Position numbers and translations under genes: made by a program. From CALBPI01 sp942491885 (GTDB lineage: Bacteria > Pseudomonadota > Gammaproteobacteria > Steroidobacterales > Woeseiaceae), in contig CALOCQ010000002.1 in NCBI GenBank assembly GCA_942491885.1, forward strand, positions 186,001 through 250,000: a stretch of 64,000 bases of DNA. Direction: 5' to 3'. Under the pieces are notes generated by a model. The model was not told where the DNA came from, ran no database searches, and was given only the letters and a program-made list of their open reading frames with translations. Shown one piece after another: positions 42,909 through 51,062 of the stretch (position 1 is the stretch's first letter; the number at the start of each line of letters is the position of its first letter).

Positions 42909-45161
42909 TCAGAAACGTACCTGCAATGTGCCGGTCACGGTCAGGGGGGCGCCGTAGAACGCAGACACATTATTTTCGAGGCCCAGCGTCGGGAAGTTGT
43001 AGGCCGCAACCTTGTATTCCTCGTCCGTCAGGTTCTTGCCATGAATGCCGGCCTGGTAGCGACCGTCGGTGGAGCTCCACACGAGACTGACGTCGACCAG
43101 CGTGAACGCTTCCTGATCAACCAGCGGCACGGGGATTTCGAACTGCGTCGTATCGTCGCGGTAAGATGCCGCGCCGATCAGCGCGAGCCCGCCATCAATG
43201 CCACGAATCGTCAGCGGCCATTCCTGGCGCAGTGTCAGGTTGGCCGTCATATCCGGCGTGTTCTGGAATTCGCGTGTTGATGACACGTCGACGCCTTCCA
43301 CGATCCAGCGCTTGAATTCGGCATCGATGAGACCGAGTGAGAAGTTCGCCGTGAACGAGTCGGTCAGCTGCGCGACCGCCTCGATTTCCAGTCCGGAAAT
43401 ATCGGCCTGTCCAGCGTTGGTCGTCGTGCCGGCAAAGCTGTCATCAATACCGTCATTGTCGGTATCGATACCGATCGAGCCCGGCACCTGCACATTCTCG
43501 TAGTCGGCAAAGAACACCGCAATATTCGTGCTCAGTCGGTTATCGAGCCAGAAAGACTTGGCACCGATTTCCCATGAATCGACGGTTTCCGGCTCAAAGC
43601 CTTGCTCAACACCGGCGATGTTATAAGCACCGCGCGGGTCGAAACCACCGCCTTTGAAGCCCTGGCTGAACGCCACATAAAGGTTGTGATCGTCTACCGG
43701 CGCATAGCTCAGGCTCACGCGCGGGTTAAAGTCTTCATCAGTACGGCTGCCGTTAAATGTCGGCACCAGCCCCGGCGTCGGCACGGTCAATGAAATCGCC
43801 GCGTCGTTGCCGAAGTACGGCGAACCGAGACCAAGGAACAACTCGCGTGTCACCGTGGCTGTGCGTTTGTCGCTAGAGAAACGACCGCCGAAGGATGCCG
43901 TCCATTGATCGTTAATGGCATAGTTTGCATCCGCGAATACCGCCCAGGTGTCAGTGTCAACATCGCCCAGCGTGAACGACGTAACCCCGATCTGACCCAG
44001 CACGACATCGAACGCATCGAACGCGTTGGCCTGCAGATAGTAGACGCCCAGCACACCTGACCAGCGCTCGAAACCGAAGTTAAGCTGGAACTCCTGGCTG
44101 AGCTGGTCATTCTTGTAAATCACGGGCGCATCGAAATCGTTAACCGGCAGGCTGTCGAAGTCGATCAGGGTTTCGGTGTCGTCTTCACGATACGCGGTGA
44201 TCGATTTGAACGCCCAGTTGTCATTGAGATCCCAGTCAATTGTCAGGCTGGCGCCACCCTGCGTCACTTCGTTGCCGAGCCCGGCATTCGATGACGCAAT
44301 GGTCTCAATCCCGGCGCGTGTATCAAACACGTTGCCGAGCACCGGCGCATCGGCGATGTTCGCATCGACCAGGCGGTGACCGGACTTCGGATTCGAATCG
44401 TCATCGCTGTAGTCCATCGCAAAACGCACGAACACATCGGCGTTCGGCTCCCACTCGGCACTGAACCGGCCGGCGATAATCGCCTTGTCGTAGTGCTCAT
44501 CGTTGGTGAAAATGTTTTTGCCAAAGCCATCGCGGTTAAACGATGCGATCGTGCCGCCGATGCGAAAGGTGTCGGAAATCGGCGTGCTGCCCGTGACGAT
44601 ACCGTCCAGCTGGTTATAGGTACCAACGTTCATACGCACGGACAACTCTTGCTGATCAGACAGTCGCTTGGTGACGTACTTGATCGCACCACCAATAGTG
44701 TTGCGACCGTACAGCGTGCCTTGCGGGCCGCGCAGCACTTCGATGCGCTCTACGTCATAGACATCAAACACCGTGCCCTGCGGGCGTGCGAGGTAAACAT
44801 CATCGAGGTACAGACCAACACCGCCTTCGAAGCCGGCTACCGGATCCTGCTGACCGACGCCACGAATAAACGCCGTCAGCGTCGTGTTCGTCGCGCGCGA
44901 GACTTCCAGCGTAACGTTGGGCGTCGCCTGCGCGAGCTGCACGATATCTACCGTGCCGAGCTCAACCAGCGCTTCACCGCTGTAAGCAGATACCGCAATT
45001 GGCACGTCCTGCAGTGACTCCTCGCGTTTGCGCGCGGTCACGACAATTTCTTCGAGTGCCTGGACGCCGTCCTGCGCCAACCCTATATTCGGCAGTGCGC
45101 TGAACGCACCTGCCACCGCGGTCGCGGCCACTATGGCCAATGATCGATTGCCTGTTCGCAT
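42909..45161 (-). CDS. TonB-dependent outer-membrane receptor of the TetR-linked locus
   Basis: 750 residues. The signal peptide ends near NIGLA. TonB-box region EEIVVTARKREESLQDVPIAVSA, plug with FIRGVGQQDP and RIEVLRGPQGTLYGRNTIGGAI, then a 22-strand barrel ending in VRF, the normal aromatic C terminus. AGGGGGA precedes the ATG. The promoter region carries a strong TTTCAAC-N4-GTTGAAA operator (45223-45240) and a weak second copy (45197-45214), the same motif as in front of the operon at 46.1 kb. It therefore probably belongs to the TetR-controlled uptake locus and brings the substrate across the outer membrane. Confidence 0.94.
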   Translation of the reverse strand: MRTGNRSLAIVAATAVAGAFSALPNIGLAQDGVQALEEIVVTARKREESLQDVPIAVSAYSGEALVELGTVDIVQLAQATPNVTLEVSRATNTTLTAFIRGVGQQDPVAGFEGGVGLYLDDVYLARPQGTVFDVYDVERIEVLRGPQGTLYGRNTIGGAIKYVTKRLSDQQELSVRMNVGTYNQLDGIVTGSTPISDTFRIGGTIASFNRDGFGKNIFTNDEHYDKAIIAGRFSAEWEPNADVFVRFAMDYSDDDSNPKSGHRLVDANIADAPVLGNVFDTRAGIETIASSNAGLGNEVTQGGASLTIDWDLNDNWAFKSITAYREDDTETLIDFDSLPVNDFDAPVIYKNDQLSQEFQLNFGFERWSGVLGVYYLQANAFDAFDVVLGQIGVTSFTLGDVDTDTWAVFADANYAINDQWTASFGGRFSSDKRTATVTRELFLGLGSPYFGNDAAISLTVPTPGLVPTFNGSRTDEDFNPRVSLSYAPVDDHNLYVAFSQGFKGGGFDPRGAYNIAGVEQGFEPETVDSWEIGAKSFWLDNRLSTNIAVFFADYENVQVPGSIGIDTDNDGIDDSFAGTTTNAGQADISGLEIEAVAQLTDSFTANFSLGLIDAEFKRWIVEGVDVSSTREFQNTPDMTANLTLRQEWPLTIRGIDGGLALIGAASYRDDTTQFEIPVPLVDQEAFTLVDVSLVWSSTDGRYQAGIHGKNLTDEEYKVAAYNFPTLGLENNVSAFYGAPLTVTGTLQVRF

Positions 45162-45196
45162 GATTTCCCCCTGCTGGATTTACAGCATTACGTCAT

Positions 45197-45214
45197 ATTC
45201 AACGTACGCTGAGT
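45197..45214. promoter_or_regulatory. Weak second TetR operator upstream of the TonB receptor gene
   Basis: ATTCAAC-GTAC-GCTGAGT. The left arm matches the strong sites in six of seven bases and the right arm in four of seven, with the same four-base centre. Its centre is 26 bases from that of the strong site. Confidence 0.45.
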
Positions 45215-45222
45215 GAAGATTA

Positions 45223-45240
45223 TTTCAACGTTGGTTGAAA
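45223..45240. promoter_or_regulatory. TetR operator upstream of the TonB receptor gene
   Basis: Perfect inverted repeat TTTCAAC-GTTG-GTTGAAA, 62 bases before the receptor ATG. Identical arms occur in front of the acyl-CoA synthetase operon. Confidence 0.8.
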
Positions 45241-45288
45241 AACAAGCGAATTAAACTGTCCGGTGTGACCTCAGGCGGGAAAGCATCG

Positions 45289-45966
45289 TCAGTCGTCGCC
45301 TGCAGAAGCGCCTGCGCGATCGTCGTTAATTCGGCACAACGCCTCAAAGCCGGCGGCCAGGAATTTCGGCATCCGCTCGATCATGCTCTGCATGTCCGAC
45401 GAGCTGCAGGCACCCTGCGACAGGTTGTCGAGGCGTCCTGTCTCGGCGAAGGTCAGGGTCAATGCGCCGGAAAGGAAGTGATAGCTCCAGTAAATCTCGG
45501 CAGCATCGCAGTTCGGCAGCGCCTTGCGCAGCGCCTCGATGAAGCGGTTCACCAGCGGATCGAAATAGCGCGTCATCAGCTCACCGCCCCACTCCGGCGA
45601 ATTATTCACCTGCGCAATCAGCGCGAAGTAATGCTGCCACTCGTCGTGCTCTTCGCCGAGCAGCTCCAGCAGCGGATTGGTGAATGCGGCAATGATTTCC
45701 TGCACCGTCGGTGCGTCGTCGGGATGGCGGTCCTCGACATCCTGCAGCGCCTTCAGGCGGATCGCGTTGAGATGTTCGGCACGGCGCAGCAGCACCGCGT
45801 CAAACAGGTCGCGCTTCGACTCGAAGTGATAGTAGGCCAGCGCGACGTCGGCTTCGGCCTTGCGCATGATCTGGCGCACCGTGACGCTGGCGAAGCCCTC
45901 GCCTGCAAACAGTTCCTCGGCAGCATCGAGGATGCGTTGTTTGGTCGCTTGCGATTTGCGTGGCAT
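45289..45966 (-). CDS. TetR-family transcriptional regulator
   Basis: 225 residues from ATG 45966 (MPRKSQATKQRILDAAEELF). The helix-turn-helix is at about 25-50 (FASVTVRQIMRKAEADVALAYYHF), typical TetR; the C-terminal ligand domain has the FTNPLLELL and YWSYHFLSGALTLTF blocks seen in regulators of fatty-acid and acyl-compound genes. It lies between the TonB receptor gene, downstream on the same strand, and a divergent acyl-CoA synthetase operon. Both targets carry the TTTCAAC-N4-GTTGAAA operator, and two copies lie in its own divergent promoter region, so it most likely represses itself, the operon and the receptor until an acyl ligand binds. Confidence 0.92.
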   Translation of the reverse strand: MPRKSQATKQRILDAAEELFAGEGFASVTVRQIMRKAEADVALAYYHFESKRDLFDAVLLRRAEHLNAIRLKALQDVEDRHPDDAPTVQEIIAAFTNPLLELLGEEHDEWQHYFALIAQVNNSPEWGGELMTRYFDPLVNRFIEALRKALPNCDAAEIYWSYHFLSGALTLTFAETGRLDNLSQGACSSSDMQSMIERMPKFLAAGFEALCRINDDRAGASAGDD

Positions 45967-46023
45967 CTGGCGCACCACTCCTTACGAGGCTGGATGCCGG
46001 CATCTTAGCAGGGTCGGCTTGTC

Positions 46024-46041
46024 TTTCAACTAGCGTTGAAA
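46024..46041. promoter_or_regulatory. TetR operator 1 in the divergent tetR/acyl-CoA synthetase region
   Basis: Perfect inverted repeat TTTCAAC-TAGC-GTTGAAA. TTGTCT at 46019-46024 could be a -35 element for the operon, in which case the site covers the promoter spacer. Confidence 0.8.
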
Positions 46042-46045
46042 TACG

Positions 46046-46063
46046 CTTCAACGACCGTTGAAA
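46046..46063. promoter_or_regulatory. TetR operator 2 in the divergent tetR/acyl-CoA synthetase region
   Basis: CTTCAAC-GACC-GTTGAAA, one arm mismatch. Its centre is 22 bases from operator 1 and it ends 16 bases before the ATG of the synthetase gene. Confidence 0.75.
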
Positions 46064-46079
46064 AATTTTGGACTCTGTC

Positions 46080-47630
46080 ATGGCATGGTTTTCACCCCGG
46101 CAACCCTTGCTGCCGGAAATGATCGAATACAACGGCCGCTGGCTCGCTGCCAAGCCGGCTTTGCTGGTGGATGACAGCGCTTACAGCTGGCGCGAATTCG
46201 CTCACGAAACCGCGCGCGTGGCCAACGCGTTGCACCGCGATGGCTTAAACGTCGGCGATCGTGTAGCTATCATGATGGATAACAGCGCCGAGACGGTGCT
46301 GGCCATGTTCGGCGTGATTCGCGCAGGCGCCGTCGCCGTGCCGCTGAATGTGTCGATCAGCGATGCCGCGGTGGCAAGCATGATCACGGACAGCGATGCG
46401 CGTGCCGTGTTCGCATCTTCAGCGCACCTGGCGCGCATTGACGGGCTGCGCGCAGACTTGCCCGCCGCGATCGGCACACGCTTTATCGCAGCGGACGACG
46501 CGACCGATGGCTGGCATGATTTCCACTCGTGGCTGGTCGGTGCGCCAGACACGCCGCCGGCGATTGCGATCACGCCCGAACACGAGTGCAACATTATTTA
46601 CAGCTCGGGCACCACCGGGCTACCCAAGGGCATCGTCCACGACCATCGTTCGCGCAGCGCGTGGGCCTACGACATGGCTGTTGGCCTGCGCTACCACTCG
46701 GGCGCGCGCACGCTTTGCTCGCTGGGCCTGTACTCGAACATCAGCTGGGTGGCGATGCTGGCGACGATACTTGCCGGCGGCACGATCGTCGTCATGCGCA
46801 AGTTCGATGCCGCGCAGTGCCTGGCTTTGATGCAGTCACAGCACATCACCCACACCACCATGGTGCCTGTGCAATTGCAGCGCATGCTGGAGCTCGACGA
46901 CTTTGCCAACGCGCCACTCAAATTGCACAGCCTGATGTGTTGCGGCTCCCCGCTGCCGCCGGTATACAAGAAGCAAATCGTCGCCGCGCTGGGCAATGCT
47001 TTCATGGAGCTCTACGGTCTCACCGAGGGGCTGGTGACGATACTGTCGCCGGAAGACATGCAACGCAAGACCGACTCGGTCGGGCTGCCCTGCCCCGGCC
47101 AGGACCTGAAGATTCTCGATAACGACGACAACGAATGCGCCGTCGGCGAAGCCGGCGAAATCATCGGTCACGGCCCGCTGTTGATGGCCGGCTATCACAA
47201 CCGCGACGCCGAGAACGCCGCCGCGACCTGGACCGATGCGCAGGGCACGAAGTGGTTACGCACCGGCGATATTGGCAAACTCGATGAAGACGGCTTCCTG
47301 TACCTGGTCGACCGCAAGAAGGACATGATTATTTCAGGCGGACAAAACATCTATCCGGCCGATATCGAGGCGACAATCGCAAGCCACGACGGCGTGCGTG
47401 AGGTTGCGGTGATTGGCGTCGACAGCGAGCGCTGGGGCGAGACACCGTATGCGGTTGTCGTCGCACGGCAGGCGCTCGACGCGGCGACGTTACAAGAGTG
47501 GGTTAATCAGCGCGTCGGCAAACAACAGCGCATCAGCGGCGTCGCGTTCATCGACTCGTTGCCGCGCAATCCCAACGGCAAGGTGCTCAAGCGCGAGTTA
47601 CGCGCACGCTTCGCGGAGGTCAGCCTGTGA
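46080..47630 (+). CDS. AMP-forming acyl-CoA synthetase
   Basis: 516 residues from ATG 46080 (MAWFSPRQPLLPEM); TTG 46068 is in frame but would put its ribosome site inside operator 2. Adenylate-forming enzyme: P-loop-like YSSGTTGLPKG, ELYGLTEG, LRTGDIGKLDEDGFLYLVDRKKDMI hinge, and catalytic Lys in NPNGKVLKRE. It activates a carboxylic acid with ATP and CoA. First gene of a four-gene operon with successive four-base overlaps, which suggests it activates the acid released or imported by the other products. The acid cannot be named from sequence; relatives act on medium-chain, aryl or hydroxy acids. Confidence 0.93.
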   Translation: MAWFSPRQPLLPEMIEYNGRWLAAKPALLVDDSAYSWREFAHETARVANALHRDGLNVGDRVAIMMDNSAETVLAMFGVIRAGAVAVPLNVSISDAAVASMITDSDARAVFASSAHLARIDGLRADLPAAIGTRFIAADDATDGWHDFHSWLVGAPDTPPAIAITPEHECNIIYSSGTTGLPKGIVHDHRSRSAWAYDMAVGLRYHSGARTLCSLGLYSNISWVAMLATILAGGTIVVMRKFDAAQCLALMQSQHITHTTMVPVQLQRMLELDDFANAPLKLHSLMCCGSPLPPVYKKQIVAALGNAFMELYGLTEGLVTILSPEDMQRKTDSVGLPCPGQDLKILDNDDNECAVGEAGEIIGHGPLLMAGYHNRDAENAAATWTDAQGTKWLRTGDIGKLDEDGFLYLVDRKKDMIISGGQNIYPADIEATIASHDGVREVAVIGVDSERWGETPYAVVVARQALDAATLQEWVNQRVGKQQRISGVAFIDSLPRNPNGKVLKRELRARFAEVSL

Positions 47631-48481
47631 GCGACGAAAAAAATCGCTACTACGAAAGCCGCGACGGGCTAAGACTGTTCTATCGCGAGTTTCCCTGCCA
47701 TACCGACCACGCACCGGTGATCTGTCTGCCGGGACTGACGCGCAACAGTCGCGACTTCGAAGACCTCAACCCGCACCTCGCCGAAACGCGACGGGTACTT
47801 TCTCCGGACCTGCGCGGGCGCGGGCTGTCCGACTACGATCCACAATGGCGTAACTACCATCCGCTGACCTACGTCGACGACACCTTCGCGCTGATGGACC
47901 ATGCCGGTATCGACCAGGCCGTTCTGGTCGGCACCTCGCTCGGCGGGCTGATCTCGATGATCATGGCTGAGCAACAGCCGCAACGCATCGCCGGCATCGT
48001 GCTGAACGATGTCGGCCCTGAGATCGCACCCGAAGGCCTGGCGAGGGTCGTTAAATACGCCGGCAAACTGCAACCGGTCAACAGCTGGGACCACGCGGTT
48101 GAGCAGGCTCGCGCGGTCTACGGGCTCGCGCTGCCCGGGTTGAGTGATGCCGATTGGCAGCGCATGGCGCGGCGCGCCTATCGTGCCGATGACAACGGCA
48201 TCCCGATGCTGGACGCCGACCCTCAGATCGGCGTCGCACTGCGCGAGCTGGGTCCGACCGGGCCGGACCCGTGGGAGACTTTCGACCATCTTGGCGACAT
48301 GCCGGTGCTGCTTTTGCGCGGCGCCACCTCGGACATACTGTCACGCGACATTGTTGCGCGCATGCGCGACCACAAGCCCGATCTCGAGGTGGTCGAGATT
48401 CCGGATCGGGGCCATGTTCCACTTCTTAATGAAGCCGAATCGTTGCGTGCGATCGATGGCTTTTTGGCACAACTACCATGA
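47627..48481 (+). CDS. Alpha/beta-fold hydrolase
   Basis: 284 residues from GTG 47627, overlapping the synthetase stop by four bases, with GGAGG nearby. The fold markers are HG-equivalent CLPGLTRNSRDFEDL (oxyanion region), nucleophile elbow GTSLGG (Ser), a late Asp in GATSDIL and His in RGHVP. It has no signal peptide, so it is cytosolic. Such enzymes cut esters, C-C bonds of 1,5-diketones or lactones. Within this operon the likely task is hydrolysis of an imported ester or lactone before CoA activation. Overlaps the next gene by four bases. Confidence 0.9.
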   Translation: MSDEKNRYYESRDGLRLFYREFPCHTDHAPVICLPGLTRNSRDFEDLNPHLAETRRVLSPDLRGRGLSDYDPQWRNYHPLTYVDDTFALMDHAGIDQAVLVGTSLGGLISMIMAEQQPQRIAGIVLNDVGPEIAPEGLARVVKYAGKLQPVNSWDHAVEQARAVYGLALPGLSDADWQRMARRAYRADDNGIPMLDADPQIGVALRELGPTGPDPWETFDHLGDMPVLLLRGATSDILSRDIVARMRDHKPDLEVVEIPDRGHVPLLNEAESLRAIDGFLAQLP

Positions 48482-49515
48482 AAACATTCCTGACATTGAT
48501 GATTGCGCTGTTTGCGCTGAGCGGTTGTGGTGATTCTGCGCCGCGCGAAGCGAGCGGTGATGCGGCGCCAGCCGGTGATGCGCAGACACCAGACGCATCC
48601 GCGACGGCGGCGTTACCGCGCATTGATGCGAAAAATATCACCGTGTCCGGCATTTCATCCGGCGCCTACATGGCAACCCAGATGCATCTGGCGTTCAGCG
48701 ACATCATCAGCGGCGCCGGGCTGATTGCCGGCGGGCCGTATGGTTGCGCGCAGAACTCGATGCGCCAGGCGCTGGGGCCGTGCATCAGCGGCGAGGACAT
48801 TGACGTCGGCGCATTGCAGGCGTCCGCCAAAGAGGCCGCTGAGGCCGGGCGTATTGACCCGCTAAGCAATCTCTCCGATGACAGCGTCTGGCTGTTCCAC
48901 GGCAGCAATGATACAGCGGTCGGCCAGCCTGTCGTCACGGCAGCCGCTGCGTTCTACGCCGGACTGATCGACGCCACACCCGCGCTGGTTACCGACGTCC
49001 CTGCCGCGCATGGCATCCCGACAATCGCTACCGGCGCTGACTGCGACAGTTTTGCCGAGCCCTATCTGCAATCGTGTAACTACGATGCCGCAGGCACGCT
49101 GTTAGCGCATCTGCTGGGCGCGCTTGCGCCGCGCGCAAGCGAGGCTGGCGGGCGCATGATGCCGGTGAGTCAACGAGGGTTCGATGATGCCGAGTTGCTC
49201 GACGAAGGCACGCTGTATATTCCCGCAAGCTGCGAGCAACGAAGTTGCGCACTGCACGTTGTGTTTCACGGCTGCAAGCAATCGAGCGGATTCATCGGCG
49301 ATGCCATGGTGACCGGCGCGGGCTATAACGAGTGGGCCGACACCAATAATATTGTCATCTTTTATCCGCAGGCCGCGGCCAGCCGCATGGCGCCGATGAA
49401 TCCGCTCGGCTGCTGGGACTGGTGGGGCTTCACCGGCGATGACTACGACACACGAAATGGTAAACAGATCGCCGCAATCAAAACGATGATCGACAGGCTG
49501 GCTGCAAGACAGTGA
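48478..49515 (+). CDS. PHB-depolymerase-like esterase, lipoprotein
   Basis: 345 residues starting at ATG 48478 (ATGA overlap). The signal peptide ends LSGC, so it is lipid-anchored in the envelope. A Ser/Gly/Asp/Ala-rich linker follows, then an alpha/beta-hydrolase domain with GISSGAY (lipase box GxSxG), HGSNDT and HGCKQSSG, a pattern of the poly(3-hydroxybutyrate) depolymerase family, and six or more Cys (PYGCAQ, GPCIS, DCDSF, SCNYD, SCEQRSC, GCWDWW) probably in disulphides. It should release short esters or hydroxy acids in the periplasm or at the surface, feeding the symporter encoded next. Substrate polymer unproven. Confidence 0.88.
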   Translation: MKTFLTLMIALFALSGCGDSAPREASGDAAPAGDAQTPDASATAALPRIDAKNITVSGISSGAYMATQMHLAFSDIISGAGLIAGGPYGCAQNSMRQALGPCISGEDIDVGALQASAKEAAEAGRIDPLSNLSDDSVWLFHGSNDTAVGQPVVTAAAAFYAGLIDATPALVTDVPAAHGIPTIATGADCDSFAEPYLQSCNYDAAGTLLAHLLGALAPRASEAGGRMMPVSQRGFDDAELLDEGTLYIPASCEQRSCALHVVFHGCKQSSGFIGDAMVTGAGYNEWADTNNIVIFYPQAAASRMAPMNPLGCWDWWGFTGDDYDTRNGKQIAAIKTMIDRLAARQ

Positions 49516-51008
49516 ATATGGCCTGGGCGTTGTTCGCCGTATATCTCGTCGGCACAGCGTGGCTCGGCTGGCTCGGTCATCGGCGCACGCGCGGCTTCGG
49601 CAGCTTCGCCATCGGCGGCGGTGACATGTCGCCGCTGGTCGTCGGTATTACGCTGGCCGCGAGTACCGCATCGGCGGCCACCTTCATTATTAATCCCGGC
49701 TTCGTATTCGTCGACGGGTTTAGTGCATGGTTTCACCTGGTGGTCGGCGTCGGCGTCGGCTTTTGCGCGATGTTGTATTTCCTGTCGTTCCGCTTTCGCC
49801 GCATCGGTGCCGAGAGTGGCGCGCTGACGATTCCCGACTGGATCGGCAAGCGCTACGACTCACGCGCCTTCGCGCTGTATTTTTCGGTGTTATCGTTATT
49901 GTCGTTCGCGTTTGTAGTGTTGCTGGTGGGCGGCATCTCGATCGTGATGCAACCGCTGCTCGGCGTGTCCAATCAGGTCGCGTTGTTAATCACGCTGGTG
50001 TTCGTTACCGGCTACGTGTTTGTCGGCGGCACCTACGCGCATGTGCTGACCAACGTGCTGCAGGGCACGTTGATGATCGGCGTGACCATTCTGGTGCTGG
50101 CCTCAATAGTCTACGTAGCAAACTCCGATCCCACGCCGATTATTGAGCGCCTGCGCGCGGCCGACCCGACGCTATTACTCGCCGTGAATCGCGACGGTGC
50201 GTTGTTCAATAATGTGTTCTCGATTTATGTCGCCGGCTTCATCATTGGCGCGGTCATCGTCTGCCAGCCGCACATTCTGACCAAGGCGTTATACGTCAAG
50301 GACGACCGCGCGGTGCGCCAGTATCTTGGCGTATTCACGGTCGTCTTCGCGCTGTTCCTGTTGTTGGTCACCGTCGGTTTCATCGCCCACGTGGTGGTGC
50401 CCGAAGCCGCCCTGCTCGACCCGGCCACAGGCAACTTCCGCCAGGACCTGGTGATGACCGCCTACCTGCAGGCGCTGTTTCCCGATTGGGTGTTCACCAT
50501 TATCGCCGTCGTGTTACTCGCCGCTGCAATGTCCACGCTGGATGGTTTACTGGTGTCGCTATCCACCATCACCGCCAATGATCTGGTGCTGAATGTGCTG
50601 CCGGCGCGGCTGCGTGCGAGCATGACCGAGGCGCAAAAGATGCGCCTGGCGATGCGGGCAAGTCATGTGGTGCTCGTGATTGTCGCGATCGCTGCGTATT
50701 TCATTAACCTGCAGCCGCCGCGCCTGCTTGGCGTGTTCGGTCAGGTCGGTGTCTACGGCCTCGCGGTTGCGGCAACGCCACCATTGCTGGCCGGCGTGCT
50801 GACACGCGGCATGCCGCTCGCGTTGATCTGGCCGGCGTCGTTCGCCGGCTTGGCTATTCACTTCGTGCTTTTTACGCGCGGCACACAACTGTTCCCGACG
50901 AGCGAGCTTTCGTTTGCCAACCCGGGTGTGACCGCGGCTATCGCTATTGTTATCGCACTGGTGCCACTCGCGATCTATGCTTTGACGCGTCGCCGCAGTG
51001 CGGCCTGA
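49512..51008 (+). CDS. Sodium:solute symporter (SSS family)
   Basis: 498 residues from GTG 49512, overlapping the previous stop by four bases (ATG 49518 is an alternative). About 13 hydrophobic helices; the family Na+-site region GITLAASTASAATFI, the Gly/Arg-rich loop after helix 1 (GHRRTRGFGSFAIGGGDM), and DGLLVSLSTI late in the protein. The subfamily is nearest to those for monocarboxylates, panthothenate or proline. As the last gene of the operon it is the inner-membrane importer for the acid used by the synthetase. Confidence 0.92.
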   Translation: MNMAWALFAVYLVGTAWLGWLGHRRTRGFGSFAIGGGDMSPLVVGITLAASTASAATFIINPGFVFVDGFSAWFHLVVGVGVGFCAMLYFLSFRFRRIGAESGALTIPDWIGKRYDSRAFALYFSVLSLLSFAFVVLLVGGISIVMQPLLGVSNQVALLITLVFVTGYVFVGGTYAHVLTNVLQGTLMIGVTILVLASIVYVANSDPTPIIERLRAADPTLLLAVNRDGALFNNVFSIYVAGFIIGAVIVCQPHILTKALYVKDDRAVRQYLGVFTVVFALFLLLVTVGFIAHVVVPEAALLDPATGNFRQDLVMTAYLQALFPDWVFTIIAVVLLAAAMSTLDGLLVSLSTITANDLVLNVLPARLRASMTEAQKMRLAMRASHVVLVIVAIAAYFINLQPPRLLGVFGQVGVYGLAVAATPPLLAGVLTRGMPLALIWPASFAGLAIHFVLFTRGTQLFPTSELSFANPGVTAAIAIVIALVPLAIYALTRRRSAA

Positions 51009-51062
51009 TTTGCATCGGGCTCTCGTTTCGCGGCATCGCGAGCAAGCGTTGAGCCTTGGCGG

